Of a stretch of DNA of 64,000 bases, positions 29,501 to 38,900 are shown piece after piece. Below the pieces are notes generated by a model, which searched no databases, was not told the DNA's origin, and saw only the letters and a program-made list of their open reading frames with translations. The position numbers and the translations under genes were made by a program. Numbering within the stretch: the first letter of the stretch is position 1; each line of letters begins with the position of its first letter. The stretch lies in NCBI GenBank assembly GCA_965116785.1, contig OZ220731.1:4237395-4301394 (forward strand), written 5' to 3'. The DNA comes from Bin87 sp965116785. GTDB taxonomy: Bacteria > Chloroflexota > Dehalococcoidia > Lucifugimonadales > UBA3495.

Positions 29501-31365
29501 GCCAGCACAGACTGATCCGATGCGTCCACCAGGGTGAAGCCGGTCAGCGGGCCGGGCGACGACTCCGCCACGTCGGTAACGCTGACGTTCACGGTTGCGG
29601 TGTCCGTGCCGCCGTCGTCATCGCTGGCCTGCACCGTCAGCGCGTGCGACGGATCCGACTCGTAGTCCAGCTCGCCGGCCAGCGTGATGGCGCCGGAGTC
29701 GCCGTTGATGGCGAACTTGCCTTCCCCGTTCCCCGACTCGATGGTGTAGGTAATGCCATCGTCGTCGGCATCCGTAGCCGAGGCGGTTCCTACCGCGGCG
29801 CCGATTGCCGCGTCTTCGGCGATGGAGAAGTTATACGTCACGCTGCCGAACTCCGGCGCGTTGTTGGCTTTGGTGATGGTGAACGAGATTTCCAGGGTTC
29901 CCAACTCGTCGCCGCCGAGATTTCGGTTCGCGTAGGCCGTCGCGGTGAGGTTGTAGCTGCCGGCCGGCAGCGACTCGCCGTCCAGGTTCCTGCTTTCGCC
30001 GTCCCGGTGGTCGCCGTACAGCGAGTAGGGGGCCAAATTCTCTGTGCGCGAGACGCTCTTGGCGCCGCTGAGCGACAACTCCACGCTGCCGATGGTGGCC
30101 TCCGTATCCACGTCGGCGCGGACGGCGTAACTCCCGCCGTCGGGGTCCGCAAGCTCCACGCTCGCCCCGTCGGTCAGCGTCGCCAGCACAGACTGATCCG
30201 ATGCGTCCACCAGGGTGAAGCCGGTCAGCGGGCCGGGCGACGATTCCGCCACGTCGGTAACGCTGACGTTCACGGTTGCGGTGTCCGTGCCGCCGTCGTC
30301 ATCGCTGGCCTGCACCGTCAGCGTGTGTGACGTGTCCTCCTCGTAGTCCAGCTCGCCGGCCAGCGTGATGGCGCCGGAGTCGCCGTTGATGGCGAACTTG
30401 CCGTCCCCGTTTCCCGACTCGATGGTGTAGGTAATGCCGTCGTCGTCGGCATCCGTGGCCGACGCGGTTCCCACCGCTGCGCCTATCGCCGCGTCCTCCG
30501 CGATGGAAAAGTTGTACGTCGCGCTGCCGAACGCGGGAGGCGAGTTTTCGTCCACGTCGGTAACGGATACGTTCACGGTTGCGGTGTCCGTGCCGCCGTC
30601 GTCATCGCTGGCCTGCACCGTCAGCGTGTGTGACGTGTCCTCCTCGTAGTCCAGCTCACCGGCCAGCGTAATGGCGCCGGAGTCGCCGTTGATGGCGAAC
30701 TTGCCGTCCCCGTTCCCCGACTCGATGGTGTAGGTAATGCCGTCGTCATCGGCATCCGTGGCCGACGCGGTTCCCACCGCTGCGCCTATCGCCGCGTCCT
30801 CCGCCACCGAGAAGTTGTACGTCGCGCTGCCGAAGACCGGCGCGCGGTTGGTCTGGGCTATCGTGAAGGACACTTCCAGCGTTCCCAACTCGTCGCCGCC
30901 CAGGCTACTCTCGGCGTAGGCCGTCGCCGTCAGGGTGTAGCTCCCCGCCGGCAGAGACTCACCGTCCAGACGTCTGGTTGCGCCGCTTCGATGGTCGCCG
31001 TACAGCGAGTAGGGCGCCAGGTTCTCCGTTTTGGGGCCGACTGACTTCGCCCCGCTCAACTCCAGGCTCACGCTGCCCACGCTCTCGCCCTCGGCCAGGT
31101 CGGCGCGGATGCCGTAGCTGCCCCCGTCAGGGTCGGCAATCTCCACGCTCACTCCCTCGGTCAGCGTCGCCAGCTCCGTCTGGTCGGAGGCGTCCACCAG
31201 GGTGAAGCCGGCCAGTGGTCCGGCGTTCGGTTCCTGAGCCAGCGCCGGCAGCGCGTGGATCAGCGCCAGCGCCACCGCCGTGGCCACCAGCAGGGCAAAT
31301 ACACCCATGGCCGTCGGCTTGCCACTGATAATATTCATCGTTCCGTTGCCCATCTTCGACGCCAT
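26527..31365 (-). CDS. P4: giant secreted propeller/cadherin protein
   Basis: 1612 aa from ATG 31365 (AAAGAGG upstream). Signal peptide about 1-43. Order: LVDASDQ module, two tandem cadherin repeats, module, cadherin, module, five WSDG repeats, two cadherin-like domains, five WSDG repeats, C-terminal cadherin-like domain ending TVTITRASS. The first two cadherins are a recent 303-bp in-frame tandem duplication, visible at nucleotide level. The second propeller block has its own set of five: IWSDGETLW, LWSDGDTMW, IWSDGETFW, LWSDGTLLW, MWSDGRTMW. The start-proximal and upstream DNA is almost identical to that of P1. Confidence 0.88.
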   Translation of the reverse strand: MASKMGNGTMNIISGKPTAMGVFALLVATAVALALIHALPALAQEPNAGPLAGFTLVDASDQTELATLTEGVSVEIADPDGGSYGIRADLAEGESVGSVSLELSGAKSVGPKTENLAPYSLYGDHRSGATRRLDGESLPAGSYTLTATAYAESSLGGDELGTLEVSFTIAQTNRAPVFGSATYNFSVAEDAAIGAAVGTASATDADDDGITYTIESGNGDGKFAINGDSGAITLAGELDYEEDTSHTLTVQASDDDGGTDTATVNVSVTDVDENSPPAFGSATYNFSIAEDAAIGAAVGTASATDADDDGITYTIESGNGDGKFAINGDSGAITLAGELDYEEDTSHTLTVQASDDDGGTDTATVNVSVTDVAESSPGPLTGFTLVDASDQSVLATLTDGASVELADPDGGSYAVRADVDTEATIGSVELSLSGAKSVSRTENLAPYSLYGDHRDGESRNLDGESLPAGSYNLTATAYANRNLGGDELGTLEISFTITKANNAPEFGSVTYNFSIAEDAAIGAAVGTASATDADDDGITYTIESGNGEGKFAINGDSGAITLAGELDYESDPSHALTVQASDDDGGTDTATVNVSVTDVAESSPGPLTGFTLVDASDQSVLATLTDGASVELADPDGGSYAVRAGVDTEATIGSVELSLSGAKSVSRTENAAPYSLYGYSEADGLDGASLPAGGYTLTATAYAESDLGGDELGTLEASFTVSEPPVSALEHGTTADGVSYVRFMKSASEPVPDPQSELSQDAAGAVGRAAMAQRNAGGATVGTVSVEYLRPHGLWSDGDTLWVSALESGDWYANLYAYVLGTGTRVADKDIELDIPDMSDPYLVELRDTATGIWMNDDTVWASAGRIDAVLAYHRNDDVGNDVPAFAAGDRKSDEDFDDLGAPNEKARTPVGLWSDGENMYIAEFVRTRIYVHNLETQAHVKTLLTSGGNNNPVGLWSDGTTMWVSDRFGNYIDNPEDVVYEGHDQKVYAYTLDGWQRAPHLDFNTSTENLRPRGIWSNGTKMWVADAYSDKVFVYELPTDTRLKSLAVSGVNLDAFSPEITEYSRNVAGDITRVTVAADAYADDATVEITPRDAVRNTQRHEVNLVRNGVTTITVTVTNAHGSRDYTLTLTQLEGTTGTLSDDATLSSLSTEDVTMSPTFDSAVTEYRYTMTTHQIVHGLTTRVLAKPNHTGATVTITPDDNDDDHTNGHQVALDGEINAVIDVRVDSQDGSATQTYTLRFRAISRDSDKDIPAGNIRRKEPHDIWSDGETLWTPSNQDITIYAYDLDTGARRSGKDYRRTVNPWNWVETGLWSDGDTMWITGTEPWSSTVVDAIDAQSYNPVSVLDGESFLDEDGWRGVRDIWSDGETFWASWIEDDSGGTARLVGGVLKAYDFETKARKSTADIPINTTGTDWGNYHEKGSFNLWSDGTLLWVVSNWDNSASRLEAHRLADGERVPGMDIPVGEDGMTRPGGMWSDGRTMWVLSTKWSGSPTSIYAYALPPNAKLFSLELSDVDFGHFIHGRPNYTAEVANDVDVTTITYEQAFTDGLAAVAISATDEGGGIKLNDFDGGTDGYQVNLATGENVITITVTAPNGTDTYAYTVTITRASS
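30251..30856. repeat. 303-bp tandem duplication inside P4
   Basis: Units start at 30251 and 30554 (ACGTCGGTAAC...), exactly 101 codons apart, each encoding one cadherin repeat; only scattered substitutions separate them. Confidence 0.75.
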
Positions 31366-31438
31366 GATGCCGACCTCTTTCGCTGATTGGGTTATTGGCA
31401 TGACGGTCATGCGCTCACACCGATGCGGGCCGCAATGC

Positions 31439-31503
31439 GCGGTAATATGCGGTAATATAACGAAAGCCCAACTCAATAGATATGGAATTATCATGTAGTT
31501 ATA
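31439..31503 (-). promoter_or_regulatory. P4 promoter region
   Basis: Tandem GCGGTAATAT (31439-31458), with the full box GGTAATATAACGAAA at 31451-31465 and CATGTAGTTATA at 31492-31503. This is the same arrangement and spacing as P1. Confidence 0.5.
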
Positions 31504-31577
31504 AATTCAATACGGCGTCAAAAATATGTCATTTTATCGTCAACAGGCATTACAGCTCGCGGACAGCGACAAACGAC

Positions 31578-31608
31578 GGGGGCGGCGCCATGTGTTTGCG
31601 CCGCCCCC
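31578..31608 (-). terminator. Hairpin terminator of P5, loop inverted relative to P2's
   Basis: The same 11-bp arms as 15668-15698, but the loop is CATGTGTTT, the exact reverse complement of AAACACATG. It lies 62 bp past the P5 stop. Confidence 0.65.
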
Positions 31609-31669
31609 GCAGGGTTCCGGTAGGCCGGGCGCGCCGCCTGTCCGCGCCTGGCCTGTTGCTCCGGCGTCG

Positions 31670-34600
31670 TCAGCTCGGAGCGCGGGTGACGGTTACGGTG
31701 TAGGCGTAGGTGTCCGTCCCGTTGGGCGCCGTCACCGTGATGGTGATCACGTTCTCCCCTTCGGCCAGGCTCACCTGGTAGCCTTCCTTCATGTCGGCGT
31801 CGGTGGTGGAAGTGCCGTCGGAGTTGACGGCGCTGATGGCCACCGCCGCCGAGCCGCCGGTGTGGGCCTGTTCCCAGCTAACAGTGGTCTCATCGACGCT
31901 GCTGCCCACCGTCGCGGTGTACTTGGGGCGGCCGTGGATGAAGTGGCCGAAGTCCACGTCGCTCATTTCCAGCGAGAACAGCTTGGCGTTGGGCGGCAGG
32001 GTGTAGGCGTAGATGCGTCTCCCATGATCGAAATTTGCGTCGTAGAACTGGATGTTCAGCACCCACATGGTTCTACCGTCGGACCACATCCCCCGGGGAC
32101 GAGTCAGCTCGTCCTCCCCGACGGGGATGTCCATTGAAGGGACCCGGCTCCCGTCGGCGAGCTTGTGGGCTTCCAGCTTGGACCTGTTGTCGGCGTAATT
32201 GGATACCACCCACAGGATGGTGCCGTCAGACCAGATGCCGAAGGACATGGGCTCCCGAGCGGGTACTTCAGCCTTTCCGGCCGTCTGGATGGAGATGTCG
32301 GCTGTTGACTTCCTGGCCTTGGTGCTGAAGTCGTAAGCCTTGAGTCCGCCTCCGGCCAAAGTGGTGACGTATCCCTCATCATAGGCTCCTTCGTCCACGA
32401 ACGCCACCCAGATTGTCTCTCCGTCGGACCATAAGCCACGAGGTGCAGCACAGCAGGGGGGCGCGTAAGCTTTGGCTTCATCTGGAGTGACGAACGATTG
32501 CTCGGCAATGTACACGGCGGGACTATGCGACTGTGCGTCAATCGCGTTGATCATGGCTGCTCCCGTACTGCTTCCGTTATATATCTCTGAAAACCATATC
32601 GTGTCTCCGTCGGACCACAGCCCCGCTTCATAATAGGCGTTGTTCCAGTTCCTGTAGTCCAGTGCCGACGTGCGAGCTCCGGTCCGTAGGTTGAATGCGT
32701 ACAACCGGACGCCGCCTACCGGCTGGACCACCCACATCGTCTCTCCATCGGACCAAATGTCGTGGGGGAATCTGGGTCTCTCGATATCGCTAGGCATGTC
32801 CTTGGCGGGGTCACGTGTTATGGCTCCGATGTGCACGGTGTAGGTCCGCGTCTCCGACCCGTCCTGCGCGGTCACTGTGATCTCGACGGTAACCGCGCCG
32901 CCTTCGGTTACTACCTGGTGTCCCATGGTGTTGCCGTCGCCGTCGTCCGGGCTGATGTCCAGCTCCGCATTGGTGTTGTTCTTTGTGGCCTCAACCGTGG
33001 TGGTGATCCCGTTGGCAAACTGCGACGCGGTCATCGTAGAGCGGTACAGCGTGGTGTCGCTGTCGAAGCTCGGGCTCAGTGCAATCCCGCTCAGGGTCAG
33101 CGCGGACAGCGTCGCGTCGGACGACAGCGGCTTGGTGGTGTTCTCAAGCTGCGTCAGCGTCAGGGTATAGACTTTCGTGTCGCTGCCATGGGTAACCGTC
33201 ACCGTGATGGTGGTCTCGCCATTCGTGACCAGGGTGACCTGGTGGCCGTTGGAGGAGTTGGAGTCGGCGTCAGCCGGTGTGATTGCCACCGTGGCGCCAT
33301 CCCGCACCGTCTCGGCGGACACCGTCACACTGGTGACGTTCCCGGCCACGTTGCGCGCGTACCCGGCAACGTTGGGCGAGAACGCATCCAGGTTCACGTC
33401 GCTGACTTCGAGGCTCGCCAGCCGGGCCCCGCCTGGGAGGTTGTAAATGAACACCTTGTCGCTGTGCTTGTCTGCCACCCACAGCTTGCTGCCGTCAGAC
33501 CAGATGCCCTGCGGGCGGCCGTTCTCGCTGGACAGCGTATTGAGGTCCAGATCAGGGTTCCGGCTCCAGTCGGACAACGTATAGGCGTACACCTTCTCGT
33601 CGTGGGAGTCTCCCACCCACAGCGTCGTTCCATCCGACCACAACCCCACCGGGTTTCGGTTGCCGTCCGTCGTCCGCAGCGTCTTCACGTGGGCCTGGTC
33701 GGAGAGCCGGTGCACGTAGATGCGCCCCCTGCTGTAATCGGCGATGTACATGTCCGTGCCGTCCGACCACAGACCCACCGGCGTCAGTGCATCGCTCGGC
33801 AGCGCGTCGATGTCCGAACCGCTCTTGCGGTCTCCTGCGGCGAATTGGGAGGGATCGTTAGTGTCCGCCGTGCGGTGGTAGGCCAGCACGTCGTCAATCA
33901 GCCCCGCCGACGCCCAGATGGTGTCCGACGTCATCCAGATGCCCGTGGCTCCGTCTCGCTGATCGTTGGGGTTCCCAGGGTCGGGCAGGTTGTCCGGCAC
34001 CGCCAGCGCGATGTCCTTGCCGCTGTCCCGGGCTCCCGTGGCCAGCGTGTAGGCGTACAGCCTCTCGTCCGCGTCCATCGAGGCGCCCCGGGCCGACACC
34101 CACAGCGTCGTCTCGTCGGACCACAAGCCCTGGGGCAGCAGGTACTGCGTGGTGGTGGTTGGGTTTACCGTGATCGTATCGCCGCCCGCGCTCCCGGCCA
34201 CCAACCCACCCGCCGGCGTGCCTGTGTCGGAAGCATCCGCGAACCGGATGTAAGGCACCCCGTCGGCGGTGGTGCCATGCTGGAACCCCGGGTCCGACGG
34301 GGACGGAGCCGGCGCCGCAACCGTGAAGGACACTTCCAGCGTCCCCAACTCGTCGCCGGCCAGGTTCCCGTCCGCGTAGGCCGTGGCCGTCAGGGTGTAG
34401 CTGCCCGCCGGCAGGGACCCGCCGTCCAGCGCGTCCGCGCCGCCGTCGCCGTACAGCGAGTAGGGCGCCACGTTCTCCGTCTGCGAGACCGTCTTCGCTC
34501 CGGTGAGCGACAGCTCCACGCTGCCCACCGTCTCGCCGTCGTCCACGTCCGCGCGGATGCCGTAGCTGCCGCCGTTCGGATCGGCCAGTTCCACGCTCAG

Positions 34601-35500
34601 CCCGGCGGTCAGGCTCGCCAGCACCGCCTGATCCGAGGCGTCCACCAGGGTGAAGCCGGCCAGCGGGCCGGGCAAGGTTTCCGCCACGTCGGTCACGCTG
34701 ACGTTCACCGTGGCGGTGGCCGTGCCGCCGTTGCCGTCGTCGGCCTGCACCGTCAGCGTGTAGGATGGGGTTGTCTCGTGATCCAGCGTTCCCGCCGTGG
34801 TGACGGCCCCGCTGCTCCCGTCGATGGCGAACTTGCCGCCGCCGTTGCCCGACTCGATGGTGTAGGTCAAGCTGTCGTCGCTGTCCGCGTCGGTTGCAGA
34901 GACGGTTCCCACGGCGGTTCCCGTGGCCGTGTCCTCCGCTACCGAGAAGTTGTACGTCGCGCTGCCGAAGACCGGCGCGCGGTTGGTCTGGGCTATCGTG
35001 AAGGACACTTCCAGGGTGCCCAGCTCGTCGCCGCCGAGATTGCTGTTCGCGTAGGCCGTCGCCGTCAGGGTGTAGCTCCCCGCCGGCAGAGACTCGCCGT
35101 CCAGGTGTCGGGTTGCGCCGCTTCGGTGGTCGCCGTACAGCGAGTAGGGCGCCAGGTTCTCCGTCCTGGGGCCGACTGACTTGGCGCCGCTCAACTCCAG
35201 GCTGACGCTGCCCACGCTCTCGCCGTCGGCCAGGTTGGCGCGGATGCCGTAGCTGCCCCCGTCAGGGTCGGCCAGTTCCACGCTGGCACCGTCGGTCAGC
35301 GTCGCCAGTTCCGACTGATCCGAGGCGTCCACCAGGGTGAACCCGGCCAGGGGGTCCGCTCCCGGTTCCTGGGCCAGCGCCGGCAGGGCGTGGATCAGAG
35401 CCATTGCCACGCCCCAGGCCACCAGCACGCCGAATACCGCCACGGCTATCCGCCCGACGCTGATGACATTCATCGTTCCGTTGCCCATCTTCGACGCCAT
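31670..35500 (-). CDS. P5: secreted propeller/cadherin protein
   Basis: 1276 aa from ATG 35500 (AAAGAGG upstream). This is the shortest member of the array: signal peptide, module, cadherin, module, five WSDG repeats (the first reads WSDETTLWV), two cadherin-like domains, five WSDG repeats, C-terminal cadherin-like domain ending TVTRAPS. The N-terminal 45 residues match P1 almost exactly, and the C-terminal stretch matches P2. The GTTADGVPYIRF linker that precedes the first propeller block is shared with P1 and P2. No membrane anchor or enzymatic motif. It preserves the intact frame at the site where P2 lost two bases. Confidence 0.88.
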   Translation of the reverse strand: MASKMGNGTMNVISVGRIAVAVFGVLVAWGVAMALIHALPALAQEPGADPLAGFTLVDASDQSELATLTDGASVELADPDGGSYGIRANLADGESVGSVSLELSGAKSVGPRTENLAPYSLYGDHRSGATRHLDGESLPAGSYTLTATAYANSNLGGDELGTLEVSFTIAQTNRAPVFGSATYNFSVAEDTATGTAVGTVSATDADSDDSLTYTIESGNGGGKFAIDGSSGAVTTAGTLDHETTPSYTLTVQADDGNGGTATATVNVSVTDVAETLPGPLAGFTLVDASDQAVLASLTAGLSVELADPNGGSYGIRADVDDGETVGSVELSLTGAKTVSQTENVAPYSLYGDGGADALDGGSLPAGSYTLTATAYADGNLAGDELGTLEVSFTVAAPAPSPSDPGFQHGTTADGVPYIRFADASDTGTPAGGLVAGSAGGDTITVNPTTTTQYLLPQGLWSDETTLWVSARGASMDADERLYAYTLATGARDSGKDIALAVPDNLPDPGNPNDQRDGATGIWMTSDTIWASAGLIDDVLAYHRTADTNDPSQFAAGDRKSGSDIDALPSDALTPVGLWSDGTDMYIADYSRGRIYVHRLSDQAHVKTLRTTDGNRNPVGLWSDGTTLWVGDSHDEKVYAYTLSDWSRNPDLDLNTLSSENGRPQGIWSDGSKLWVADKHSDKVFIYNLPGGARLASLEVSDVNLDAFSPNVAGYARNVAGNVTSVTVSAETVRDGATVAITPADADSNSSNGHQVTLVTNGETTITVTVTHGSDTKVYTLTLTQLENTTKPLSSDATLSALTLSGIALSPSFDSDTTLYRSTMTASQFANGITTTVEATKNNTNAELDISPDDGDGNTMGHQVVTEGGAVTVEITVTAQDGSETRTYTVHIGAITRDPAKDMPSDIERPRFPHDIWSDGETMWVVQPVGGVRLYAFNLRTGARTSALDYRNWNNAYYEAGLWSDGDTIWFSEIYNGSSTGAAMINAIDAQSHSPAVYIAEQSFVTPDEAKAYAPPCCAAPRGLWSDGETIWVAFVDEGAYDEGYVTTLAGGGLKAYDFSTKARKSTADISIQTAGKAEVPAREPMSFGIWSDGTILWVVSNYADNRSKLEAHKLADGSRVPSMDIPVGEDELTRPRGMWSDGRTMWVLNIQFYDANFDHGRRIYAYTLPPNAKLFSLEMSDVDFGHFIHGRPKYTATVGSSVDETTVSWEQAHTGGSAAVAISAVNSDGTSTTDADMKEGYQVSLAEGENVITITVTAPNGTDTYAYTVTVTRAPS

Positions 35501-35575
35501 GATGCCGACCTCTTTCGCTGATTGGGTTATTGGCATGACCGTCATGCGCTCAGACCGATGCGGGTCGCAATGTGC

Positions 35576-35628
35576 GGTAATATATCGAAAGCCAAACTCA
35601 ATGGATATGGAATTACTATGTAGTTATA
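35576..35628 (-). promoter_or_regulatory. P5 promoter region
   Basis: GGTAATATATCGAAA at 35576-35590, and TATGTAGTTATA starting at 35617, 41 bp further, matching the spacing in P1, P2 and P4. Confidence 0.5.
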
Positions 35629-35702
35629 AATTATCTCCAGCGTTAGGGATATGTCACTTTGCTGTCAACGGGCGAAACAGCGCGCGGACACCGACAAACG
35701 AC

Positions 35703-35730
35703 GGGAGTGGCGTCAAGATGCGCCACCCCC
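35703..35730 (-). terminator. Hairpin terminator of P6
   Basis: GGGAGTGGCG / CGCCACCCCC, 10-bp stem with one mismatch and an 8-nt loop; it occupies the position of the perfect hairpins after P2-P5. Confidence 0.5.
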
Positions 35731-35922
35731 GCAGGGTTCCGGTATGCCGGGCGCGCCGTTGAGCGCGGTCACCGTGATGGTAATCACGTTCTCCCCCTCG
35801 GCCAGGTTCACCTGCCAGCCATCCGTCCCATCGTCGAAGTCGCTGAGCGCGATGCCTCCGCCGTGGTCGTTCACCGCCCGCGCCTCGTAGCGGACCCGTC
35901 CCGCCCGGTAGGTCCGGTCAAC

Positions 35923-38900
35923 TCAGTCGCTGTCCGGCCGGTACTGGGAGCCGTTGTAGTTGAAGTACATCAGGCCGTCCTCCGGCCAGCAGGTGGCAAA
36001 GCCCCAGCCGCCATACCCGTACTCGTTGACGGCGCGCACCTCGTAATACTGCATGCCCCAGGGGAACTCCCGGTCCACGTAGTCGCCGGAGTGCTTTCCC
36101 GGCACGTCGATGATTTCGACGTTTACCACCTTGCCGCCGCGCGAGGTAGTGCGCCGGATCTGGTAGCCGGTGGGCACCGCGTTCCCGGGGGACAACCCCC
36201 AGCGTACCCAGACGTCTCCCCGCGGCGTCTTGTCATAGACCATGCCGGCGGTCCAGGGCGCCATGGCGGCGTCCCTGTAGTAGCCGTCGCGCTTCTCCCG
36301 CAGGTCGGGATGGTCGACCACGAAGGCCGTCGCCTCGAAGCTCCCCTGGCCGCGCTGATCGCTCTTGAAGGGTACAACCTTGTAGCTGTAGAACCAGGGC
36401 GAATAGGGCAGATTCTCGTGGGTGTACTCAGTGACACCGGGCCCCACCGTGGCGACCAGAGTGTGGTTTTCGATCGTGCCTGCCCTATCATAGATGTGGT
36501 ATCCGTCGATGGCTGCGATGTCCTGCACCGGATGCCAGGCGATGGTCACCGAGTCCTTGGCGATCTCCTTGATGTAGACCTCCCCCACGTGGGTGAACCG
36601 GGGGTTCGCGGAGACGTAGGCGGGGGAGCGCACTTCGCCATCACTCGTCTGCAGCTTCAAGCGGTAGTAGTAGTAGGCATACGGCTGCACCGTGCGGTCG
36701 GTGTACGCCGTGAAGGGCGTGTCTGAGCTGTGCAGATCGACCCAGGCGCCGCCGTCGCCCTCGTCGTTGCGCTGGAGGGTGTAGCTGCTGATGGTCACAC
36801 CCCCGCCCAGCCTGGGCAGTTCCCAGGTCAGCCGGGCATAGTCGATGGTGTGCCGGCTCTGGATGGGGGTGAAACGGTTGTCGGCCTGGGGATCGTCGGG
36901 TGGCGTGATAAGCTTCGGCGCAGCGTGATTCGGCACGTCATAGCTCACCTTGATGTCCGGTGACTTATCGGGATCGTCCGGAGGTGGCCACGTCCACAGG
37001 GCGCTCCTCATGTTAACGCTCCGACAGATTCCACCGACGCCCTTATTGGCAAGGAAGAAATCGAGATCCCGGCAGCGGTCGTCATATTGGGTCCATTCGA
37101 CGCGAGAGTAGTAGGTCCCCGAGCCGATGGTCTCTGTGAGCACCTGCCTGTTCAGCTCTGGACGCCGGCCCCGTGCCACTGTCCGGCCATCGGAGTCCTC
37201 CAGAGTTATATAGACATCTCTGTGCCACTTGTCTGCGGGACCCCCGCTGCCATACACCATGACAGCGCGCTCGGCGTCCAGATCGAAGGTATGGTATATC
37301 ACCGGATCCGAGGGCGTATACCCGTCCCGGTCACTGCCGAGGAAGTAACCAAATTTACGTACGGTGAACGCCCGGTCCCAGCCCTCGGGCGGCCACCCCA
37401 ACTGCCAGAAAAACCCCTGCCTACCCCATGTACCATCTACCCGGTACCAGTCAAACACCTCTGCCTTCCCGCGGAGGTCGGCCCAGGGGTCCAGGGCGTC
37501 GAGCTCGTAGCTGAGTGTGTAGCTGGTGGCCTTGTTCTCGGCCAGCCGCAGCTCGATGTTGTAGGTCCCGTAGGGTAGCGTCAGCGTGTCCAGCGTCACG
37601 CTGTCCGCCGCGCCGTTGGCCCCCTGGCCCACGACCGCGCCATCGCTGTCAGTGACCTTCACCGTGATCGACGCGCCCAGCCCGGTCACCTTGATCCCCA
37701 GGGTGTGCTGGTCATAGGCGTCCTCCAGGGTCACCGAGTAGTTGTCCTCCATGTCTCCCGAGGTGGTGGCCAGGTTGCCGGTCTGCGTCGTCGTCGCCAG
37801 GGCCCACGTCAAACCGTTCGCCTGGGCCCATTCGGCGTTGCCACCGCCCTGCGCCGCGATGATCGCCTGGGCCTGGGCCGTTGCCATCTGATGCGCCTCC
37901 CCGCCCACCACTGGCGCGTTCAGCGGAGTGGCGCCGCTGGGGTCGGCGTCGCGGTCGTCCATGGCCAGCAGGAGCGGGTGCACCGGCTCATTGGCGGGCG
38001 GCGACGACGTGGTCGCTTCCACGACCGTGCCGAGCAAGGTCTCCCCGACCGCCGTCATGCGGAGCTGGTAGGCATAGGTTGCCTCCGGCATCACGTCGGT
38101 GTCCACGTATTGGTAATTGGTCACGTCCCGCTGCCAGCCGGGCGACGCGACCACCAGGCCGTCCCGCAGCAGTTCCATGGCCTCCACGGTCACCGTCGCC
38201 GGCTGGGTCGGCAACAGCCAACTCACCAGCACCCGGTCGTGGCGGGCCGCCAGCGCAGGCGGGCTGGGCGGGACGGGCGGCTCCTGCTTCGCCACCGTGA
38301 AGGACACGTTCAGCGAGGCCAGTTCGTCCCCGCCCAGGTCGGACTCGGAGTAGGCGGTGGCGGTCAGGGTGTAGCTGCCCGCGGGCAGGGCCCCGCCGCT
38401 CAGGTATCCGGAGCCGTCATGCCCGTACAGCGAGTAGGGCGCCTGGTCCAGGGTCCGGGAGACGGTCTTGGGCCCGTCCAACTCCAGCTGCACGCTGCCA
38501 ACGGCGGCCCCTTCGGATCCGGCGGACACGTGGGCGCGCAGGGCGTAGCTGCCCTCGTCCGGGTCGTCCAGGCCCACGGTGGCCCCCTCGGTGAGCGTCG
38601 CCAGCACGCTCTGGTCCGAGGCGTCCAGCAGGGTGAAGCCGTCGAAGGGGTCCACCACGTTGGCCACCGTGACGTTCACGGTGGTGGTGGCGGTGGCGCC
38701 GTTGCCGTCGTCGGCCTGCATCGTCAGGGTGTAGGCTGTTTCGGTCTCATAGTCCAGGGCAGCCGCAACCGTGATGTCGCCGGCGCCGGCTATGGCGAAC
38801 CTGCCGTCGCCGTTGCCCGCCGTGATGGAGTAGGTCAGGGTATCGCCGGAGTCAGCGTCGCTGGCCAATACCCGGCCCAAGATGGCGCCCACCCCCACGT

